This document shows, piece by piece, positions 7,901 through 11,131 of a stretch of DNA of 11,131 bases; within the stretch, counting starts at the first letter, position 1, and every line of letters begins with the position of its first letter. The notes beneath the pieces are model-generated. The model was not told where the DNA came from and searched no databases. It saw nothing but the letters and a program-made list of their open reading frames with translations. Source of the stretch: Pseudomonadota bacterium (GTDB taxonomy: Bacteria; Desulfobacterota; Desulfovibrionia; Desulfovibrionales; Desulfovibrionaceae). The translations under genes and the position numbers were made by a program. The stretch lies in contig JAEXTU010000125.1 in the NCBI GenBank assembly GCA_023453335.1, positions 1 through 11,131 of the forward strand, written 5' to 3'.

Positions 7901-8849
7901 CAAGGAGTCCCTGCACCTGGTGCGGCTGTCCTTCTTCCTCAAGACCAAGGTGCGGGAGATGTGCGTGGACCTGGCGCAGGTGGCGCGCTGGGAGGAGAAG
8001 GAGACCCGCGAGCTGTTCCTGGGCGCGGACTCCGCCCTGGGCGCGGCCGGGGACGAGGCCGGCGGGGAGTTCACCTTCGACCGGCTGCTCCAGATCGGCG
8101 GCCTGGTGAACAAGTTCATCATCCGCACCTATCTCAAGGTGCGCGACCAGCAGGCCGGGGACACCGCCATCGCCATCACCCCCCAGGACCTCACCAAGCT
8201 GGGCCGCAAGATCTTCTCCTCGTTCTCCAAGCGCAAGAACAAGATCGAGCACGTGCCCTTCGTGTCCCTGGGCGGCGTGCCCTTCCGGGTGCTGCACATC
8301 GCGGCGCACGGCAAGAAGCTGGGCGCGCCCGAGGACTGGTACGTCACCGGGTCCCAGGAGGTCTCCACCTCGGCCCTGCTCAAGCCGCAGAACCTGCGCG
8401 CGGGCAAGGACATCGTGGACATCCTGGTCTGGCTGGCCGCCAACAGCCTGTACAACACCAAGATGGTGCTGCGCGGCGACTACTCCATCTCCCCGGTCAC
8501 GGTGCGCGACCTGGAGGCGCTCCTGGCCAAGCTCCTGGACTTCTTCCCGGGCTCGGCCACCTTCAACACCGACATCAACGAGACCCTGAATCCGGAGCGG
8601 GTGGTCAAGGCCTTCTTCGTGCTCAACTTCACCAAGCAGCGGGAAAAGGCAGCGCCCATCGAGGTCTCCCTGCTCTACTCCACCAACTGGGGCGAGCTTT
8701 TCTGCCGCACCGTCCCGGTCAAGGACACCCTGGTCATCGAGCACCCCCTGGAGTTCCTGGAGGCGGTGCTGGAAACCGACATCCCCGAAAAGCCGGAGAT
8801 GGACTACTTCATCCCGGAGCGCTCGGTCTGCCCCAAGCCCGTTCTCTGA
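4950..8849 (+). CDS. cyaA: Class I adenylate cyclase with HEAT-like and pentapeptide-repeat N-terminal extension
   Basis: A 1299-residue protein making cAMP from ATP, presumably cytoplasmic (no signal peptide or membrane helix). The class I cyclase homology starts near residue 653. G762-S-V-G-S-V-A-Q-T-G-A-S-D774-L-D776-Y-W matches the nucleotidyltransferase-like active site of enterobacterial CyaA (G-S-T-S-S...S-S-D-L-D-I-W). The E-E-F-Y-R-T segment, F-G906-A-S-L-W...S-P-F-K...L-L-E-K-Y, and T-P-Q-D-L-T-K-L-G-R-K further on also match. The 850-residue enterobacterial enzyme lacks the first half seen here: helical HEAT-like segments (about 50-360), a K/A-rich then G/S-rich linker (381-450), and about 30 pentapeptide repeats (460-609). 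The cyclase part is about 200 residues shorter than E. coli CyaA, mainly at the C-terminal regulatory end. The ATG at 4950 has no good ribosome binding site, so the start is the least certain point. mutY begins one base after the stop. Confidence 0.88.
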   Translation: MAEENLSNTLADKLRRLGGLTDRPPPERSRGDITTLLRSLWPPVPVEGEDLAAVQRAQASAAHLLLRRAAAAGEDKDLIAFYLSSIASLGATAEPCLCGWLLRRMEAGSAPAAALDEMPSDGLLPVLDRILIRRLAVPPALSAEALRRLDAASEPDRVAALLKRRGEADLCISYALRHTLFTGLFLDRARERLASASAAAAAGRNPDESLTELLRQLSCLSPRELAADLGDLLQVKAVPALLALLAVLARLGGPRDMKLAKAVSRLLMHPNRRVQTAAMEALSALAPKDMGRLFAALFAKNEALRTAVLARLLLLSRAEYARFLEALPAAARPAVALPLFKVLARLDPGWAGLCLEDAEVGTAKTRTALAAHLPPRPAAPDQAKAKAGLTAEKAADKATGKAPAKEKKPDKGSLFSFGGGGDSGISISFGAPSGKPSDRGGERGGAVSGRTYADQTLNTPDFSNHLMENVAFTGCTLAGGRLNETLFSKSRFVRCTFTDCELEDARFFDCTFEDCSFSLCTLAGATLVGCTLTAVRLHECCLWGLGLYDSTLRGLRVRGSDLSGGTLCRVLAGGLELILCDLRGSALHGLTATTSELYAVAFGQGVISGLISDNPQLLAAEDAWLERSAAEAEAMPADAVFAGPGEAATAKLAAAVVQRFLDLRDLRAKGRAFLANNQRRIDWCLERMGPEKSECYLLAPFLMHTEVFERFSEIPPLALPCRMAAYTPTCTVLDIARKHFPDAELPREEPDPVLIQALYTIGSVGSVAQTGASDLDYWVCYDPEDMPEVMVDGLTYKLEAIEKWADATFDVEVHFFTMDITSIQANNFGVSDAESSGTAQAMLLKEEFYRTVLLVSGKLPAWCVTPPGANDADYAGTLDFLSRTPLAGFFCDLGNLENIPPEEFFGASLWQIVKALKSPFKSIMKFGLLEKYIAARGSQDRQELTLLCDRLKANVQAGHLSLLAVDPYIVLFKEVTDFYRQAQDKESLHLVRLSFFLKTKVREMCVDLAQVARWEEKETRELFLGADSALGAAGDEAGGEFTFDRLLQIGGLVNKFIIRTYLKVRDQQAGDTAIAITPQDLTKLGRKIFSSFSKRKNKIEHVPFVSLGGVPFRVLHIAAHGKKLGAPEDWYVTGSQEVSTSALLKPQNLRAGKDIVDILVWLAANSLYNTKMVLRGDYSISPVTVRDLEALLAKLLDFFPGSATFNTDINETLNPERVVKAFFVLNFTKQREKAAPIEVSLLYSTNWGELFCRTVPVKDTLVIEHPLEFLEAVLETDIPEKPEMDYFIPERSVCPKPVL
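6090..6299 (+). other. Low-complexity interdomain linker of the cyclase
   Basis: Residues 381-450 are biased. First comes a Lys/Ala-rich stretch (repeated A-K, A-D-K and G-K pairs, then E-K-K-P-D-K), then a Gly/Ser/Phe-rich stretch with two S-F-G motifs. This looks like a flexible, disordered connector between the helical N-terminal region and the pentapeptide-repeat domain. Confidence 0.7.
6327..6776 (+). repeat. Pentapeptide-repeat domain with cysteine ladder (protein-level repeat in the cyclase)
   Basis: Residues 460-609 form about 30 consecutive five-residue units with Leu, Phe, Met or Ile at the central position (462, 467, 472, 477 and so on in steps of five, with few gaps), as in right-handed quadrilateral beta-helix proteins. 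The position two before the centre is small or Cys. Cys occupies it at 475, 495, 500, 510, 515, 520, 530, 540 and 580; only Cys541 and Cys568 fall out of register. With four units per coil, about 7.5 coils are predicted. Family knowledge says this fold often serves as a protein-interaction or DNA-mimic surface. What it does on a cyclase is not known from the sequence. Confidence 0.8.
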
Positions 8850-8850
8850 G

Positions 8851-9960
8851 ATGATCCCCCTTCCCCTGGTCCGGCAACGCCTCCTGGACTGGTTCGCGGC
8901 CCATGGCCGGGACCTGCCCTGGCGCCGCGGCTACGCGCCCTGGCCCGTGCTGGTCTCCGAGGTCATGCTGCAGCAGACCCAGATGGACCGGGTGGTGCCC
9001 TTCTTCAACCGCTTCCTGGCCCGCTTCCCGGACCCCGCGGCCCTGGCCGCCGCCCCCGAGGAGGAGGCGCTCAAGCTCTGGGAGGGCCTGGGCTACTACG
9101 CCCGGGCGCGCAACCTCCAGGCCGCGGCCCGGGTGCTGGCCCGCGAGCACCGGGGCCGGGTGCCCGCCGACCCCGCGGACCTGCGCAGCCTGCCCGGCAT
9201 CGGCCCCTACACTGCTGCCGCGGTGGCCAGCATCGCCTTCCGGCAGGATGTCCCCCTGGTGGACGCCAACGTGGAGCGGGTGCTGGCCCGGGTGTTCGAC
9301 GTGGACGAGTCCCTGGCCGCCGCCCGGGGCAAGCGGCGCATCGCGGCCCTGGCCGCGGAGCTCCTGCCCCCGGGCCGGGCGCGGGAGTTCAACCAGGCGC
9401 TCATGGAGTTGGGCGCGCTCATCTGCGCCCGGGTCCCGCGCTGCACGGACTGCCCCCTGGCCGACCTCTGCGAGGCCCGGCGGCTGGACATCGTGGCCGA
9501 GCGGCCGGTGCGCGCCCCGCGCCAGGCCATCTCCCACCTGGAGGTCTGCACCGGGGTCCTGGCCCATGCGGGCCGCATCTTCGTGCAGAAGCGGCCCACC
9601 CCCGGGGTCTGGGCCGGACTGTGGGAGTTCCCGGGCGGACGCATCGAGCCGGGCGAGGCCCCGGAGGCCGCGGTGGTGCGGGAGTTCCGGGAGGAAACCG
9701 AGTTCGCGGTGGCCGTGGCCGAGCCCCTGGGCCTGGTGCGGCACGGCTACACCACCTACAGCGTGGCCCTGCACTGCTTCCTGCTGGCCCTCGACAACGG
9801 GGCCGGGGGGAAGAGCGAGCCGGTGCTGCACGCGGCCGACACCTTTCTCTGGGCCGACGCCGGCGACCTGGCCCGCCTTACCTTCCCGGCCGGCCACCGC
9901 AAGCTCCTGGACCGGATGGCCGCGGAAGGCCGGCTCACGGCCCTGCTCTCCCCGCATTGA
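8851..9960 (+). CDS. mutY: Adenine DNA glycosylase MutY with C-terminal Nudix-type domain
   Basis: A 369-residue base-excision repair enzyme that removes adenine mispaired with 8-oxoguanine. The catalytic residues have the same numbering as in E. coli MutY: Glu37 in S-E-V-M-L-Q-Q-T-Q and Asp138 in V-D-A-N-V-E-R-V. The helix-hairpin-helix L-P-G-I-G-P-Y-T-A covers 114-122, with Tyr120 where bifunctional endonuclease III has its catalytic Lys. Four Cys (192, 198, 201, 207) mark the 4Fe-4S loop, but the first spacing is five residues instead of the usual six. The C-terminal domain (about 225-365), which in MutY recognises 8-oxoguanine, has an almost complete Nudix box at 263-285 (G-x5-E-x7-R-E-F-R-E-E). 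The ATG follows the cyclase stop by one base (TGAGATG), so translation is probably coupled. No separate ribosome binding site stands out. Confidence 0.96.
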   Translation: MIPLPLVRQRLLDWFAAHGRDLPWRRGYAPWPVLVSEVMLQQTQMDRVVPFFNRFLARFPDPAALAAAPEEEALKLWEGLGYYARARNLQAAARVLAREHRGRVPADPADLRSLPGIGPYTAAAVASIAFRQDVPLVDANVERVLARVFDVDESLAAARGKRRIAALAAELLPPGRAREFNQALMELGALICARVPRCTDCPLADLCEARRLDIVAERPVRAPRQAISHLEVCTGVLAHAGRIFVQKRPTPGVWAGLWEFPGGRIEPGEAPEAAVVREFREETEFAVAVAEPLGLVRHGYTTYSVALHCFLLALDNGAGGKSEPVLHAADTFLWADAGDLARLTFPAGHRKLLDRMAAEGRLTALLSPH

Positions 9961-10008
9961 CACTGCTGCGCCACTGGTGCGAGTATGGCATGGTCCGAAA
10001 ACTCCTTC

Positions 10009-10013
10009 GGAGG
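10009..10013 (+). promoter_or_regulatory. Ribosome binding site of the 114-residue protein
   Basis: GGAGG lies nine bases before the ATG at 10023. It decides between this start and an in-frame ATG at 9990, which has no such site and would add eleven residues. A second ATG at 10015 is out of frame and stops after ten codons. Confidence 0.7.
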
Positions 10014-10022
10014 TATGCCGCA

Positions 10023-10367
10023 ATGTATGAAGTACATCTGCACGTGAAGCCCGAACTGCAACTGGGCGACGACCCCGGCGTCCTGGCCTTCTATGAATAC
10101 ATCGCCCTGTGCGATGCCGGCGAATACTCCGCCGAACTCATCATCCCCGACCCCTACGTGGCCAAGGCTATTTCCGCCGCAGCCACCGAGGGGTCCAAGG
10201 ACGGCCCGGTCATCAGCCAGACCCTGGTGAACACCAGCAGCGTGCAGCTCTCCCACGACGGGAAGATCTGCCGCATCCGCTTCAGCCACCACCACAAGGG
10301 GGACTCCGGCAAGGGCGCGGCCCTCAACGTGGGGGTGCAGGGCATGCTCTTCTTCCGGAAGAAGTAG
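10023..10367 (+). CDS. Hypothetical protein, 114 residues, small soluble
   Basis: I do not recognise this family. The protein begins M-Y-E-V-H-L-H-V-K-P and has no signal peptide or membrane segment, so it is probably cytoplasmic. It alternates short beta-like stretches (E-V-H-L-H-V, A-E-L-I-I-P, K-I-C-R-I-R-F) with a likely helix around residues 20-33, suggesting a compact alpha/beta fold. An S-H-H-H-K-G-D segment near residue 90 could touch a metal or phosphate, but this is speculation. It has only two cysteines and no known catalytic motif. A strong ribosome binding site and codon use like the neighbouring genes support a real gene. It starts 62 bases after mutY and may share its transcript. 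A GC-rich hairpin follows 25 bases after its stop. Confidence 0.78.
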   Translation: MYEVHLHVKPELQLGDDPGVLAFYEYIALCDAGEYSAELIIPDPYVAKAISAAATEGSKDGPVISQTLVNTSSVQLSHDGKICRIRFSHHHKGDSGKGAALNVGVQGMLFFRKK

Positions 10368-10392
10368 GCCCGTCCCGCTGTCCGTCTTCACC

Positions 10393-10420
10393 CCGCCCGG
10401 CCGCCCCGGCGGCCGGGCGG
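10393..10420 (+). terminator. Perfect 13-bp GC hairpin, possible transcription terminator
   Basis: The arm at 10393-10405 (CCGCCCGGCCGCC) is exactly complementary to 10408-10420 (GGCGGCCGGGCGG), with two unpaired bases between, so about 12 bp with a four-base loop in practice. It lies between the stop at 10367 and the ATG at 10437. The bases after it are CCTATTC, not a proper U-tract, so it is either a poor intrinsic terminator, an mRNA 3'-end stabiliser, or a structure limiting translation of the next gene, whose ATG is 16 bases away. Confidence 0.55.
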
Positions 10421-10436
10421 CCTATTCGGCTGCGCC

Positions 10437-11093
10437 ATGCCCACCAGCACCGTGCTCTTCACCGCCCACCGGCCCGAGACCCTGCCCCTGGCTTACGCGG
10501 CCATGGCTGAGAGCCAGCTGGTGGTCATGGAGGAGCCGCCCCATCCCCAGTTCGGCGACATGCTGGCCTGCCGCATCCCGGACGACGACTACCTCATGGC
10601 CGCGGACTACGAGTTCCCGGCCTTTGCCCGGGCCTCTCTGGGCCTGTACCGCGGGCTGCACGCCGCAGGCGCGCGGCTGGTCCAATGCGACCCCTTCATG
10701 GAGGAGCTGTTCGCCATCCACGAGTTCTTCATTTCCGGGGGCGCACCCGGGGACCTGGCCCCGGACACCAGGCGCGGCCGGGTGTACGCCGCGGAGCGGG
10801 ACTGGAGCGCGGCCCTGCTCCATTTCTACCAGGCGGCGGGAAATGAGGATTTCGGGAGCGTGGTGGCGGCGGTGCAGGGTTTCGCCCGGGCCGACGCGGC
10901 CCGCGGCCGGCTGCGCGACCATCTGCGCGCCTCGGCCGTGGCCCGGCTGGCCGCGGATGTCCCGGGCATGGTGGTCGAGGCCGGCTACATCCATGCGGCC
11001 CTGCCCCGGGCCCTGCGCCGGGCCCTGCCCCCGGGCTGGCGGGTGGCGCTGCGCTGGCTTCTGGAGCCCGCGGCCCGGCCCCTCCCGGGCTAG
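10437..11093 (+). CDS. Conserved-looking hypothetical protein, 218 residues, faintly TraB/TIKI-like
   Basis: I cannot name this family with certainty. The protein has no signal peptide or clear membrane helix. It begins with a hydrophobic strand ending F-T-A-H11-R-P-E, followed about 20 residues later by L-V-V-M-E32-E33-P-P. Near the C-terminus it has M-V-V-E-A-G183-Y-I-H186. This order (x-x-x-His, then Glu after a hydrophobic strand, then a late G-x-x-H) recalls the TIKI/TraB/PrgY/ChaN superfamily, whose members are metal-dependent proteases or haem-linked proteins. The first motif has Phe in place of Gly, and the protein is shorter than typical TraB proteins, so this is only a suggestion. 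The middle is Ala/Arg-rich and helical. There is no good ribosome binding site before the ATG. I kept this start because the His motif directly follows it. An in-frame ATG at 10503 would remove that motif. Confidence 0.7.
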   Translation: MPTSTVLFTAHRPETLPLAYAAMAESQLVVMEEPPHPQFGDMLACRIPDDDYLMAADYEFPAFARASLGLYRGLHAAGARLVQCDPFMEELFAIHEFFISGGAPGDLAPDTRRGRVYAAERDWSAALLHFYQAAGNEDFGSVVAAVQGFARADAARGRLRDHLRASAVARLAADVPGMVVEAGYIHAALPRALRRALPPGWRVALRWLLEPAARPLPG

Positions 11094-11109
11094 CGCCAAG
11101 TGCTGGGGC

Positions 11110-11129
11110 CAGGGGACGTGCTGCCCCTG
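11110..11129 (+). terminator. Hairpin at the window edge, possible terminator
   Basis: CAGGGG (11110-11115) and CCCCTG (11124-11129) are inverted copies around an eight-base loop, starting 16 bases after the stop of the preceding gene. The window ends two bases later, so whether a T-tract follows cannot be seen. Confidence 0.3.
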
Positions 11130-11131
11130 CT

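Noticed and set aside
4965..8744. A long open frame on the minus strand opposite the cyclase, more than 1200 codons
   Set aside because: It mirrors the codon positions of the cyclase in GC-rich DNA, and its product is a biased Gly/Gln/Leu/Val-rich string with no motif. The plus-strand product has clear family motifs throughout.
5069..8854. A second long plus-strand open frame overlapping the cyclase
   Set aside because: Its product is Pro/Gly/Arg-rich low-complexity sequence without any recognisable fold, typical of an out-of-frame reading of high-GC DNA.
9990..10022. Upstream ATG at 9990 as the start of the 114-residue protein
   Set aside because: It has no ribosome binding site, whereas the ATG at 10023 has GGAGG at ideal distance. 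The extra residues would be translated from the ribosome-binding sequence.

Overview
The window is very GC-rich and densely coding, with every convincing gene on the + strand and short intergenic gaps (the longest is 200 bases). Gene content and protein style suggest a free-living Gram-negative bacterium. My best guess is a member of the Desulfovibrio group (Desulfobacterota, formerly Deltaproteobacteria). This is an inference from the style of the proteins, mainly the long class I adenylate cyclase, and not from a marker gene. There are no tRNA or rRNA genes, CRISPR arrays, insertion sequences or phage genes.

Bases 1-3885 are the end of a surface or exopolysaccharide locus: the C-terminus of a GT4 glycosyltransferase (cut by the window edge), a multi-spanning O-antigen ligase/polymerase-like protein, a secreted GH5-like glycoside hydrolase, and a DUF1972-type GT4 glycosyltransferase. 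The last three are tightly coupled (25-base overlap, then a GTGA overlap) and probably form one transcript from a promoter at about 342-369. Together they would add sugars, polymerise or transfer the chain, and trim or modify it in the periplasm.

Bases 3886-4949 hold a stand-alone glycolytic gene, gpmA (2,3-bisphosphoglycerate-dependent phosphoglycerate mutase), between two non-coding gaps. Bases 4950-8849 encode the most unusual protein here. It is a 1299-residue class I adenylate cyclase whose catalytic half follows a long N-terminal extension of HEAT-like helices, a Lys/Ala then Gly/Ser-rich linker, and about 30 pentapeptide repeats with a ladder of cysteines in strict 5-residue register. 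One base after its stop comes mutY (8851-9960), an adenine glycosylase with a 4Fe-4S cluster motif of atypical spacing and a C-terminal Nudix-type domain whose Nudix box is almost intact.

Bases 9961-11131 hold two genes of unknown function: a 114-residue soluble protein with a strong ribosome binding site, and a 218-residue protein with faint TraB/TIKI-like motifs. A perfect 13-bp GC hairpin separates them. The most original observations are the cyclase architecture with its Cys ladder, the MutY Nudix and Fe-S peculiarities, and a short motif ([TC]A[GA]ACTGG) present in the three larger intergenic gaps.
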